A stretch of 64,000 nt of DNA from Candidatus Hydrogenedentota bacterium (GTDB lineage Bacteria; Hydrogenedentota; Hydrogenedentia; Hydrogenedentales; CAILVY01), in contig JAKQOG010000088.1 of assembly GCA_029565395.1 (NCBI GenBank), forward strand, positions 1 to 64,000. The letters are read 5' to 3'. The translations under genes and the position numbers were made by a program. Below are positions 8,504 through 17,180 of this stretch, one piece after another. The notes beneath the pieces were generated by a model, which was not told the origin of the DNA, did no database searches, and saw only the letters and a program-made list of their open reading frames with translations. The stretch's first letter is position 1; the number at the start of each line of letters is the position of its first letter.

Positions 8504-11170
8504 ATGGACAGGATTAGCGCTCATACGTCGGCTCTTAAACGGATTGAGATCATAACCCGGTCCCGGGACCATTTACGGCCCTCGGAGGAGTGGTTCCACA
8601 AATCGCCGGAGGCGGAAGGCGGGTGCGGCGTGACCGGCTTTGCCTGTACGGCGCCCGTGCGGGGCAAGCACATCTATGAGCCCTCGATCCAGATGCGGAA
8701 TCGCGGCAACGGCAAGGGCGGCGGAATTGCCGCCGGCGGCCTGGTTCCGGAAGATCTCGGTGTGTCCCGGAAAGTGCTTGACGAGTGCTATATTTTGCAG
8801 ATATCCCTGCTGGATCCCACGGCGCGCACGGAGGTTGAAAAGAAATATATTGAACCGAGTTTTGAGGTCTTCCATGGCGGCCTGATTCCCACCGTGGATG
8901 ATTTCCGGGATGTTCCCCTGCTCGAAATCCGTCCGCCAGACGTGGCCCGCTATTTTGTGCGCGTTAAAAAAGACGTACTCGGTAAATTTGCCGCCGAAAA
9001 GGGGCTGACCGCGTTAAGTGAACGGGAAATCGAAGACGAGTTCGTCTTTCAGAATTCCGTGAAATTGAATGACGAGTTTTATGCCTCTCTCGGTGAAAAA
9101 CGCGCGTTTGTCATGTCGCATGCCCGGAATCTCATCATCATCAAGATCGTGGGGTATGCCGAGGCCTCGGTACAATACTACAAAATGGAGGATGTGCGCG
9201 CGCATGTATGGATTGCCCATCAGCGCTATCCCACCCGAGGCCGCGTCTGGCATCCGGGTGGTGCGCATCCGTTCATCGGCATGAATGAAGCCCTCGTGCA
9301 TAACGGCGACTTTGCGAACTACCATTCCGTTTGTGAATACCTTGCCCAGCGAAATCTGTTCCCGCGTTTCCTGACGGACACCGAGGTGTCGGTCATGCTG
9401 TTCGACTTGATGCACCGCGTGTACAAGTACCCGGTCGAGTACATAATTGAAGCGCTGGCGCCGACCACTGAACTTGATTTTGACCGCCTGCCTCCGGCGC
9501 GGCAGCATGTGTACCGGCAGATTCAGGCGTCGCATATTCATGGGTCTCCGGATGGGCCCTGGTTTTTCATTATTGCGCGCACCCTTGCTGAAATGAACGG
9601 ATTCCAACTTCTAGGGATCACCGACACCGCGATGCTGCGGCCCCAGGTATTCGCGCTGCAGGAAGGCAAGGATGTGTCCATCGGGCTGATCTGTTCAGAG
9701 AAGCAGGCGATTGACGCTACGCTGGCCAGTCTGAATCAGGAAGATCCGCGCTTTATGCCGGTCGCCGATCAGTATTGGAATGCCCGCGGCGGCAGTTTTA
9801 CCGATGGCGGGGCCTTTATGTTTAACATCCTCCCGGAAAACAATGCGGCGAATAATGGGGGCGGACCCAAGTATCGGCTGGAGGCTACGGATAAATTCGG
9901 CACGCCAGTTTCCACCTGGCGGGATCAGGAACACTGCAACCTGTCCATGCCGGTAAGTGTCACCGATCCGGATGAGGCGGATACTGCTGCGGTTGACAGC
10001 GCCATTCGAGATAATGATCCGGATATGCTCTTCCAGTATTTGCAGACAGCGATTGCATCGATGAATTTTGACCGGTTACGCAAGGCCGTAGAGGAAATTG
10101 TTTCAAAAACCGCCGTGCCTGCGCCGTATTTGGGAATTGACGCGTTAACCCGCGCCCTGGATTTCCGCTATCCCACGGGGAATAAGAAACGCAGCACCGT
10201 GATCGTCATTCTCCGCGAAGGGCTGGAAAAGATATTTGCCGAGCAGCCTCTCTTTGACGATTCCCGGGAAAGCGCGCTCCGCCGAATTACCTGGGACACG
10301 CGGGACCAGCTTCGTGCACCGAAAGACGGGGAGAAGAGCCTTCTTATCAATGCGCGGGGTTTTGAGGCGCAAGGCGATCATTGCGATGCCCGTCTGGCCG
10401 TGGATGCCCACCGTCTCGGCTGGCGGCATGTAATTCACTACAATTCCCGCGGAACGCGATTCCACGGCGTAGGATTTGGGCCTGCTACCGATGGCCTGCG
10501 CATTGATTGCTATGACAACCCCGGCGACTATCTCGGTTCCGGGATGGACGGCCTCGAAGTCTACGTCCATTGCAATGCACAGGATCAGCTTGGCCAGATC
10601 TCGAAGCGTGGCAAGATGGTGATTTACGGAGATGTCGGTCAGACCTTCCTCTACGGCGCAAAAGGCGGATCCATCTATGTGATGGGCAATGCCGCGGGGC
10701 GTCCCTTGATCAATGCGGTGGGCAAGCCTCGGGTCGTTATTAACGGCACGGTGCTTGACTTTCTCGCTGAGTCCTTTATGGCGGGAAATCCCCTGGAAGG
10801 CGGCGGCTTCGCCATTGTCAATGGGATCCGCTTTGATCGGGATGGCAAGGTGGTTCCCCTGGATCTGCCGTATGCGGGCGGCAACCTGCTGTCGCTGGCG
10901 TCCGGCGGCGCCATTTATGTCCGCGATCCACATCACACACTGGTCGAGGAGCAGTTGAATGGCGGCATGTATGTACCGCTCACGGCGGAAGACTGGAAGC
11001 TGATACTTCCCTATCTTCGCGAAAATGAGCGTCTCTTTGGAATACAGATCGAACGGGATCTTCTTACGGTAAACGGCGTGTTGAAAACGCCGGAGCAGGT
11101 CTATCAGAAGGTTGCGCCGCTTAAGAAGGCCAAGGAAATAAAAGAACCAACGGATGAAGTGGGTGAATAA
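8504..11170 (+). CDS. Glutamate synthase-like amidotransferase fused to GXGXG domain
   Basis: About 888 residues joining the first and last modules of GltB without the FMN barrel. The class II amidotransferase part begins at GGCGVTGF, whose Cys (residue 41 from this start) is the expected nucleophile; about 40 residues precede it, like the cleaved propeptides of other GltB proteins. Further signs are RNRGNGKGGGIAAGG, HQRYPTRGRVWHPGGAHPF near 240, HNGDF and LTDTEVSVM. The C-terminal GXGXG helix domain is at about 640-850 (NSRGTRFHGVGFG, GSGMDGLEVYV, GKMVIYGDVGQ). The start at 8504 has AAGG six bases upstream; ATG 8498 overlaps the previous stop and is an alternative. With 6969-8501 it reconstitutes a complete GltB in two pieces, arranged in a different order from archaeal split enzymes. 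Confidence 0.82.
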   Translation: MDRISAHTSALKRIEIITRSRDHLRPSEEWFHKSPEAEGGCGVTGFACTAPVRGKHIYEPSIQMRNRGNGKGGGIAAGGLVPEDLGVSRKVLDECYILQISLLDPTARTEVEKKYIEPSFEVFHGGLIPTVDDFRDVPLLEIRPPDVARYFVRVKKDVLGKFAAEKGLTALSEREIEDEFVFQNSVKLNDEFYASLGEKRAFVMSHARNLIIIKIVGYAEASVQYYKMEDVRAHVWIAHQRYPTRGRVWHPGGAHPFIGMNEALVHNGDFANYHSVCEYLAQRNLFPRFLTDTEVSVMLFDLMHRVYKYPVEYIIEALAPTTELDFDRLPPARQHVYRQIQASHIHGSPDGPWFFIIARTLAEMNGFQLLGITDTAMLRPQVFALQEGKDVSIGLICSEKQAIDATLASLNQEDPRFMPVADQYWNARGGSFTDGGAFMFNILPENNAANNGGGPKYRLEATDKFGTPVSTWRDQEHCNLSMPVSVTDPDEADTAAVDSAIRDNDPDMLFQYLQTAIASMNFDRLRKAVEEIVSKTAVPAPYLGIDALTRALDFRYPTGNKKRSTVIVILREGLEKIFAEQPLFDDSRESALRRITWDTRDQLRAPKDGEKSLLINARGFEAQGDHCDARLAVDAHRLGWRHVIHYNSRGTRFHGVGFGPATDGLRIDCYDNPGDYLGSGMDGLEVYVHCNAQDQLGQISKRGKMVIYGDVGQTFLYGAKGGSIYVMGNAAGRPLINAVGKPRVVINGTVLDFLAESFMAGNPLEGGGFAIVNGIRFDRDGKVVPLDLPYAGGNLLSLASGGAIYVRDPHHTLVEEQLNGGMYVPLTAEDWKLILPYLRENERLFGIQIERDLLTVNGVLKTPEQVYQKVAPLKKAKEIKEPTDEVGE

Positions 11171-11175
11171 GCGCC

Positions 11176-11736
11176 ATGAATGACACGCTTGAGTGGACCG
11201 ATAACGCATTACTGCGCGAGGTGGAGCGCCGGAGCGGAGCCTCTGTGAGCGCCTGCTTCCAATGTCACAAATGTTCGTCCGGATGTCCCATTGCGCCGGA
11301 CATGGACCTGCTGTCGAGTCAGATCATGCGTCTGATTCATTTGGGTGAGAAAGAAACAGTATTGGAATCCGAAGCTATATGGGCCTGTGCTTCGTGCGAA
11401 GCCTGCACTGCCCGCTGTCCCATGGGCATAGACATCGCGGCAGTGATGGACACGTTGAGAATGATGGCGGTGGAACGCAAGGCGGCGTTGGGCGACAGGC
11501 GGACCAGCAGTTTTAACAAGGCTTTCCTGAGCAGTGTGCGCTGGCATGGCCGCGTATTCGAACTGGGCATGATGACCCTCTACAAACTCATTTCGCGCGA
11601 TCTGTTTTCCGATGTGGACAAGGTGCCAAGGATGCTCGCAAAACACAAATTGACCTTCCTGCCCCATTTTTCGCGGAGCACCAAGGAAGTGCGCTTGGTC
11701 TTCAATCGGGCGGAAGAGGAGGAAAAGAAACGGTGA
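11176..11736 (+). CDS. hdrC: Heterodisulfide reductase-like subunit C
   Basis: 186 residues with two classical [4Fe-4S] motifs: CFQCHKCSSGCP at residues 27-38 and CASCEACTARCP near 72. Spacing and following helices match HdrC, the ferredoxin-like subunit that links HdrA and HdrB. A charged tail ends the protein. It overlaps hdrB by four bases (the GTG start of hdrB lies in the stop), so translation is coupled. In bacteria without methanogenesis the HdrCB pair does not reduce CoM-S-S-CoB; here the association with MetF and MetV suggests delivery of electrons to methylene-tetrahydrofolate reductase. Confidence 0.9.
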   Translation: MNDTLEWTDNALLREVERRSGASVSACFQCHKCSSGCPIAPDMDLLSSQIMRLIHLGEKETVLESEAIWACASCEACTARCPMGIDIAAVMDTLRMMAVERKAALGDRRTSSFNKAFLSSVRWHGRVFELGMMTLYKLISRDLFSDVDKVPRMLAKHKLTFLPHFSRSTKEVRLVFNRAEEEEKKR

Positions 11737-12629
11737 AGTACGCGTTCTTTCCAGGATGCAGCCTCGAATCCACGGCGTGGGACTACGATAAGTCCACCCG
11801 CGCCGTTTGCAAGGCGTTGGGCATCGAAATAACGGATGTTCCGGATTGGGTGTGTTGCGGCTCTTCTCCGGCCCATGCCAGCAATGCCTCATTATCCCTG
11901 GCCTTGCCCGCGCTTAACCTGCACAAGGCGCAAACCGCCGGGTATTCGGAAGTGCTTACAGCGTGCGCTTCGTGTTATGCACGCCTGCGCACCGCCAATC
12001 ATGCAATCCGCAAGGACCCCACGGAACGCGAACGCGCCCAGCGGATCATCGAAAAACCCTATGCGGGCGCTGTGAACGTACGCCATATCCTGGATATTCT
12101 TTTTAATGATTATGGCGTGGCGGAAATTGAGAAACGGATTACAACACCGCTTAAGGGATTACGGGTTGCCTCTTATTATGGCTGCCTGCTTTCGCGCCCC
12201 AAGGAAGTGGTGGCCTTCGATGATGCGGAACATCCCGTCTGCATGGACAAGCTGGTGAAAGTAGCGGGCGCGGAGCCGGTCGATTGGCCGTTTAAGACCG
12301 AATGCTGCGGTGCAAGCCTTTCGATCAGCAAGACCAGCGTGGTGAACCGCCTTGGCTATAAGCTCTTGTCCATGGCGCATCGCGCCGGGGTGGAATGCAT
12401 TGTGGTGGCCTGTTCCTTGTGCCAGTTAAATCTGGATTTTCGCCAGGCAGACGCTAAAAAGGATCAAGCCGATATCCCTGAAATCCCCGTAGTGTATATC
12501 ACCCAGTTATTAGGTCTGGCGTTGGGGATTCCTCCGAAAGATCTTGGTCTCGACGCTCTTATGGTCAGTGCTGCGTCCATTTTAGATCGGCGCGCCGCCA
12601 CTGCCGGGCAAGCCGGACGGAGGGCATAA
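11733..12629 (+). CDS. hdrB: Heterodisulfide reductase-like subunit B
   Basis: 298 residues with the two CCG-type cysteine-rich domains that bind the non-cubane [4Fe-4S] clusters of HdrB: FFPGCSLES, WVCCGSSPA near 41 and CASCYARL, then YYGCLLSRP, TECCGASLS near 196 and CSLCQLNLD. All the expected Cys residues are present. Start is GTG 11733, overlapping the hdrC stop, with GAGGAGG around 11716-11722. Family length is about 280-300, so the protein is complete. The clusters in known HdrB cleave a disulfide; in MetFV-linked versions the true substrate site is uncertain. Confidence 0.92.
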   Translation: MKYAFFPGCSLESTAWDYDKSTRAVCKALGIEITDVPDWVCCGSSPAHASNASLSLALPALNLHKAQTAGYSEVLTACASCYARLRTANHAIRKDPTERERAQRIIEKPYAGAVNVRHILDILFNDYGVAEIEKRITTPLKGLRVASYYGCLLSRPKEVVAFDDAEHPVCMDKLVKVAGAEPVDWPFKTECCGASLSISKTSVVNRLGYKLLSMAHRAGVECIVVACSLCQLNLDFRQADAKKDQADIPEIPVVYITQLLGLALGIPPKDLGLDALMVSAASILDRRAATAGQAGRRA

Positions 12630-12631
12630 CC

Positions 12632-15600
12632 ATGCAAGCCATGACCTCTTCAAATGATGTGAAAGCACCCTCCGGCGCTGTACTTGTCTGCGGCGCGGGT
12701 GTTGCCGGTATTCAAGCGTCTCTTGATCTGTCCGCTGCCGGGTTTCATGTGTATCTCGTGGAGGACAAACCCGCTGTGGGCGGCGGCATGACCCGCCTGG
12801 ATAAAACCTTTCCCACCGGGGATTGCGCGACATGCATTATCTCTCCCAAATTGGTCGAGTGCATGCGGGATCCCAACATCGAAGTGCTTACCTTGGCCGA
12901 TGTGGTCAAACTGGAAGGCGAACCCGGCAATTTTACGGCCACCGTGCATCAGCGGCCCCGCTATGTGGACATCAGCAAATGCACCGCATGCGGCGATTGC
13001 TCCAAGGTGTGCCCGGTAAAAATCAAGAGTGAGTTTGACGCCCAGCTTGGCACCCGCAAGGCCATTGATCGCGTCTATGCCCAAGCCGCCCCCAATGCAT
13101 ATGTGATTATGAAGGGGCCCGGTTTGTGCATCGAATGCATGCGTTGCGTGAAGGCCTGCAAAGCGGGCGCCATAGACCATGATCAAGTGGAGAAGACGCT
13201 GGAACTCCATGTGGGCGCGGTGGTGCTCACGCCGGGATTCGATGCCTTTGACGCTTCCCAACGGGGCGAATTTGGTTTCAATCATGCGAAAAATGTCCTC
13301 ACGAACGTTCAGTTTGAGCGCATGCTGTCCGCTTCCGGGCCGACCCAGGGGCACATTCTTCGTCCTTCGGACAAGAAGACGCCCAAGCGGCTGGCCTTCA
13401 TTCAATGTGTGGGTTCGCGCGATACCGGCTGTGGCAATGACTACTGTTCCTCGGTCTGCTGCATGGCCGCCACGAAAGAGTCCATTCTCGCCAAAGAACA
13501 CGAGCCGGATCTGGATATCACCATCTTTTTCCTGGATCTCCGCGCTTATGGAAAAGATTTCGAGCGCTACTACGAACGCGCCAAGAATGAGAAGGGGGTG
13601 CGCTATGTGCGGTCGTTCATCTCGCGCACATATGAAATGCCGGATACGAAGAATGTCGTGCTCAAGTATTTTGGCTCAGATTTGAAGCAAGTTGAAGAAG
13701 AATTCGACATGGTGGTGCTGTCGCTGGGTCTCGAACCGAGTTCGGCGCTCCTTAACCAGGCGCAATGCATCGGCATTGACTTGAACCAGTGGGGGTTCGC
13801 GAAGACAGAGGAGTTAAAGCCTCTTGACACCTCGCGTGCGGGCGTGTTTGTCGGCGGTGTGTTTCAGGAACCCAAAGACATCCCCGACACTGTGATGCAG
13901 GCCAGTGCCGCCGCGGCGCGCGCCATGGCGTTGCTGGCCCCTGCGCGAGGCTCGCAAATGACCACCAAGTCCTATCCGCCGGAGCGGGACGTTACCGACG
14001 AGCCGCCGCGAATTGGCGTTTTTGTATGTCATTGTGGAAGCAATATTGCCTCGGTCGTGGATGTGGAGCGTGTTGTTGAATATGCGAAACATCTGCCGAA
14101 CGTGGTTTATGCCGAGCACACCGTCTACACCTGTGCGGATGACAGCCAGGGCCGCATGAAGGAAAATATCGTTGAACACAGGCTCAATCGCGTGGTTGTG
14201 GCCTCTTGTACCCCGCGCAGTCATGAGCCAATTTTCCGGGATACCCTGCGCGGCGCCGGTTTGAATCCGTATCTCCTTGAAATGGCCAATATCCGTGAAC
14301 AGTGTTCCTGGGTTCATTCCGGGGATGCTGAAAAGGCCACGCAAAAGGCGTGTGAGCTTGTGCGCATGATAACCGGACGCATTGCCGAATCGAGACCTCT
14401 CAAGGATGAGACTGTTCCCGTGAATAATGCTGCGTTGATTGTCGGCGGCGGTATTGCTGGTATGACGGCCGCACTGGCCCTGGCGGAGCAGGGGTTTCCT
14501 GTTCACTTGGTGGAGAAGTCTGGGGCATTGGGTGGCACCGCGCGCAGAATTTATCAGACTCTAGACAAAGCGGATGTGCAGGCGTTTCTCAAGGACACCA
14601 TAGCGCGGGTTGATGCGAATCCTAATATTTCGGTGTATCTGAACGCCAGTGTAGCCGAGGTGGAGGGCCATATTGGATCCTTTTCTTCAAAAATCACCTT
14701 TAACGGCACTGTCCGCAAGGTTGATCATGGTGTGGTCGTGGTGGCCACCGGCGCCACGGAACACGCGCCGCAGTCGTATGGCTATGGCAAGAATGGCAAG
14801 GTGCTGACGCAGTTGGAACTCTCCGAACGCCTTGGACGCAATGAACTCTCCTTGCCCGGCAAGGCTACGGTTGTTATGATTCAATGCGTCGAACAACGCA
14901 ATGAAGAACGCCCCTATTGCAGCCGCGTGTGCTGCACTACCGCCGTAAAGAATGCGCTGCAATTGCGTGAACGGTATCCGAACGCGCGGATCATGGTTCT
15001 ATACCGTGATATCCGTACGTATGGATTCCGGGAAGCCGCCTATCGTGAAGCGCGCGAGAAGGGTGTATTGTTTATTCGTTATGAACCCGAAAAAGCTCCC
15101 GAACTCATGCAAAACGGGCGCCTCCGCGTTTACGAACCAGCGCTCGGAAAATCTCTCGAAGTGTCGCCGGACATGATCGTTCTCGCCGCGCCGATGATCC
15201 CGCGTGCGGACCGGGGTGAACTTTCCGATCTGTTGCGTGTGCCGCTGAACGCGGACGGCTTTTTCCTCGAAGCCCATGTGAAATTGCGGCCGGTGGATTT
15301 CGCCAGTGAGGGTTTGTTCCTCTGCGGCACCGCTCATGCCCCCAAGAGCATGGGTGAAACCATCTCCCAAGCCAACGCCGTGGCCGGACGCGCCGCCTCT
15401 ATTCTTTCGCGCAGAGCCATGCCCATCAGCGGGCAGGTTGCCTGGGTGGATCCCGACAAGTGCATTTCGTGCATGACCTGTGTGCATGTGTGTCCCTACC
15501 ATGCGCCTTCCATCGGACGCAACAACAAAGCGGAGATCCAGGCGGCCGTGTGCATGGGATGCGGAAGCTGCACCGCGGAATGTCCCGCCAAGGCCATTGA

Positions 15601-15742
15601 ATTGCGGCATTATCTGGACAACCAAATTCTCCGCGCACTCGATCATCTGCTTGCCGGACACTCCACCGAAGAAATTGTGGAAGGGGATTATCTCGAACAG
15701 GTCGGAATCGCGCAGCAGCGCTTTCATAAAGGATTAGAGTAA
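12632..15742 (+). CDS. hdrA: Double-length HdrA (two fused FAD/Fe-S modules)
   Basis: 1036 residues. Module one (about 1-440) has an FAD site (VLVCGAGVAGIQASLD), the HdrA-specific DCATCIISPKLVEC segment, and two ferredoxin motifs (CTACGDCSKVCP near 114, CIECMRCVKAC near 163). Module two (about 455-1036) restarts with GVFVCHCGSNI, has a second FAD motif (LIVGGGIAGMTAALALAEQG near 607), and ends with two ferredoxin motifs (CISCMTCVHVCP near 945, CMGCGSCTAECP near 972). Each half has the QCVGSR or QCVEQR and CCxxA-type segments of HdrA. HdrA is the flavin subunit that can bifurcate electrons; a doubled chain means two FADs and at least five clusters in one polypeptide. An RBS GGAGGG precedes the ATG. 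It sits between hdrB and the second mvhD. Confidence 0.92.
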   Translation: MQAMTSSNDVKAPSGAVLVCGAGVAGIQASLDLSAAGFHVYLVEDKPAVGGGMTRLDKTFPTGDCATCIISPKLVECMRDPNIEVLTLADVVKLEGEPGNFTATVHQRPRYVDISKCTACGDCSKVCPVKIKSEFDAQLGTRKAIDRVYAQAAPNAYVIMKGPGLCIECMRCVKACKAGAIDHDQVEKTLELHVGAVVLTPGFDAFDASQRGEFGFNHAKNVLTNVQFERMLSASGPTQGHILRPSDKKTPKRLAFIQCVGSRDTGCGNDYCSSVCCMAATKESILAKEHEPDLDITIFFLDLRAYGKDFERYYERAKNEKGVRYVRSFISRTYEMPDTKNVVLKYFGSDLKQVEEEFDMVVLSLGLEPSSALLNQAQCIGIDLNQWGFAKTEELKPLDTSRAGVFVGGVFQEPKDIPDTVMQASAAAARAMALLAPARGSQMTTKSYPPERDVTDEPPRIGVFVCHCGSNIASVVDVERVVEYAKHLPNVVYAEHTVYTCADDSQGRMKENIVEHRLNRVVVASCTPRSHEPIFRDTLRGAGLNPYLLEMANIREQCSWVHSGDAEKATQKACELVRMITGRIAESRPLKDETVPVNNAALIVGGGIAGMTAALALAEQGFPVHLVEKSGALGGTARRIYQTLDKADVQAFLKDTIARVDANPNISVYLNASVAEVEGHIGSFSSKITFNGTVRKVDHGVVVVATGATEHAPQSYGYGKNGKVLTQLELSERLGRNELSLPGKATVVMIQCVEQRNEERPYCSRVCCTTAVKNALQLRERYPNARIMVLYRDIRTYGFREAAYREAREKGVLFIRYEPEKAPELMQNGRLRVYEPALGKSLEVSPDMIVLAAPMIPRADRGELSDLLRVPLNADGFFLEAHVKLRPVDFASEGLFLCGTAHAPKSMGETISQANAVAGRAASILSRRAMPISGQVAWVDPDKCISCMTCVHVCPYHAPSIGRNNKAEIQAAVCMGCGSCTAECPAKAIELRHYLDNQILRALDHLLAGHSTEEIVEGDYLEQVGIAQQRFHKGLE

Positions 15743-15746
15743 CACC

Positions 15747-16229
15747 ATGGACAATTCGCCCGTCATCCTTGCTTTTTGTTGCCATTACTGTGCATATGCC
15801 GCGGCGGACCTCGCCGGCACCATGCGGCTGCAATATCCTGGTTCCGTGCGTGTGCTGCGTCTGCCGTGCACGGGCAAAATCGAAGTCAATTATCTGCTCG
15901 CCGCCTTTGAGCGCGGTGTGGACGGCGTGATTGTCGCCGGTTGTCTGGAAGGTGGATGCCACTTCCAGGAGGGCAACCTCCGCGCCCGCCGCCGCGTGGA
16001 ACGCGCCAAGCAGTTGCTCAAAGAAATTGGAATAGAACCTGAACGCCTCGAAATGTTCAACCTCTCCTCTGCCGAAGGCACGCGCTTTGCTGAAATCGTT
16101 TCGGAAATGAACCAGCGTATCGCAGCGCTAGGGCCAAGCCCCCTGCGGCACAGCCCGGAGCACGTTGAACATGCGATTGAGGAACTTCGTGAAAACGCTG
16201 AAAAAGCCATCGCAGGAGAACAAAAATGA
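15747..16229 (+). CDS. mvhD: MvhD-type iron-sulfur subunit (second copy)
   Basis: 160 residues, the more typical of the two MvhD proteins here. The [2Fe-2S] Cys set is visible as CCHYCAYAAAD at the N-terminus, LPCTGKIEVNYLL, and GCLEGGCHFQEGN. MvhD accepts electrons from, or donates them to, HdrA. It starts four bases after hdrA and overlaps metV by four bases (ATGA at 16226-16229), consistent with equimolar synthesis. The C-terminus is extended by about 25 residues relative to the first copy. Both the order hdrC-hdrB-hdrA-mvhD and the coupling match the acetogen clusters. Confidence 0.9.
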   Translation: MDNSPVILAFCCHYCAYAAADLAGTMRLQYPGSVRVLRLPCTGKIEVNYLLAAFERGVDGVIVAGCLEGGCHFQEGNLRARRRVERAKQLLKEIGIEPERLEMFNLSSAEGTRFAEIVSEMNQRIAALGPSPLRHSPEHVEHAIEELRENAEKAIAGEQK

Positions 16230-16918
16230 TAGTTGCCGACCGGAAAAAAGTGCCCGAAATCCGCGACATGATTAAAAAGCATAAGCGCGTGCTCCTCGTC
16301 GGATGCGGCACCTGTGTCACGGTGTGCCTTGCGGGAGGAGAACGTGAAACCGGGATTCTCGGTTCCGCACTGCGCATGGCCCTCAAACTTGATGGTCACG
16401 GCGGCGTCGTGGTCGATGAATGCACCATTGAGCGTCAATGTGAAGATGCCTTTATCGATCCGCTGGCCCTCCGCGCAGAAGGATATGACGCCATTTGCTC
16501 CTTAGGCTGCGGCGCGGGTGTCCAGGCGTTGGCGGAGCGATTCCCCAACATCCCTGTCTATCCCGGGTTGAACACCCAGTTCATCGGAATCCTCGAATCC
16601 CAGGGTGTATGGACTGAGAAATGCGCGGGATGCGGCTCATGCCGATTGGGACAATTCGCCGGGATCTGTCCCATCACGCGATGTGCCAAACGTCTTCTCA
16701 ACGGTCCATGCGGCGGTTCTCGCGATGGAAAGTGCGAAGTGAACGAGAACCTCGAATGTGCCTGGCAGCTTATTTATGACCGCGCCAAAGCCCTGGGAAT
16801 TCTTGATACCTTCGAAGAACTGGCCGCGCCACAGGACTGGTCCGCCAGTCTCGACGGAGGCCCGCGCAAAGTCGTTCGTGAAGATCAATGCATCGCCGGC
16901 CTTGGCCCCAAAGCCTGA
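16226..16918 (+). CDS. metV: MetV, zinc/Fe-S subunit of methylenetetrahydrofolate reductase
   Basis: 230 residues ending in the MTHFR_C domain (PF12225): KCAGCGSCRLGQ, ICPITRCAKRLLNGPCGG and KCEVNENLECAW. The N-terminal half has RVLLVGCGTCVTVCLAGGERE and VDECTIERQCED. In acetogens MetV forms a complex with MetF and bridges it to HdrABC-MvhD. The AGGAG seven bases before the ATG and the overlap with mvhD show it belongs to the same transcript. It is the last gene of the operon; metF is near the first, so the two halves of the reductase bracket the other genes. Confidence 0.9.
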   Translation: MIVADRKKVPEIRDMIKKHKRVLLVGCGTCVTVCLAGGERETGILGSALRMALKLDGHGGVVVDECTIERQCEDAFIDPLALRAEGYDAICSLGCGAGVQALAERFPNIPVYPGLNTQFIGILESQGVWTEKCAGCGSCRLGQFAGICPITRCAKRLLNGPCGGSRDGKCEVNENLECAWQLIYDRAKALGILDTFEELAAPQDWSASLDGGPRKVVREDQCIAGLGPKA

Positions 16919-16944
16919 ACGTGCAGCGCAGTAATTCGATAGTT

Positions 16945-16993
16945 CACGGAGGGCACAGAGGTGCTGCTTTCTCCGTGATCTCCGGGCCCTCCG
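16945..16993. repeat. Inverted repeats after metV
   Basis: CACGGAG (16945-16951) pairs with CTCCGTG (16971-16977), and CGGAGGGC (16947-16954) alternatively pairs with GCCCTCCG (16986-16993). There is no T-run, so it is not a canonical terminator. It resembles dispersed intergenic text seen in many environmental genomes, but I see no second copy in the window. Confidence 0.45.
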
Positions 16994-17074
16994 CGGTTTC
17001 AATTAAGGGATAGGACATGCCGGAACCAGCGTTCATGGATTGTCCCGGCGCCTGTGATGAGCGCCTGTGATGAG

Positions 17075-17103
17075 TTGTAGAAACGGGCAGGGTGATTTAT
17101 ACT
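17075..17103 (+). promoter_or_regulatory. Predicted promoter of the FGE-domain Glu-Gly protein
   Basis: TTGTAG (17075-17080) and TATACT (17098-17103) are separated by 17 bp. The -10 is close to consensus; the -35 is weaker. The 13-bp duplication directly abuts the -35 box. Confidence 0.45.
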
Positions 17104-17180
17104 GAATTTAGTGCCAATAAGGATACACCACGAATGTGGGGAGGATTATATCTATTTCTCCGGATTATAGAGACAGGACT

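Larger units (their letters stand above)
16919..17180. other. Intergenic region with palindromic text, a 13-bp duplication and a promoter
   Basis: The gap holds two overlapping imperfect hairpins (16945-16993), a perfect 13-bp direct duplication at 17048-17060 and 17061-17073, and a promoter at 17075-17103. No gene is supported. Confidence 0.5.
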
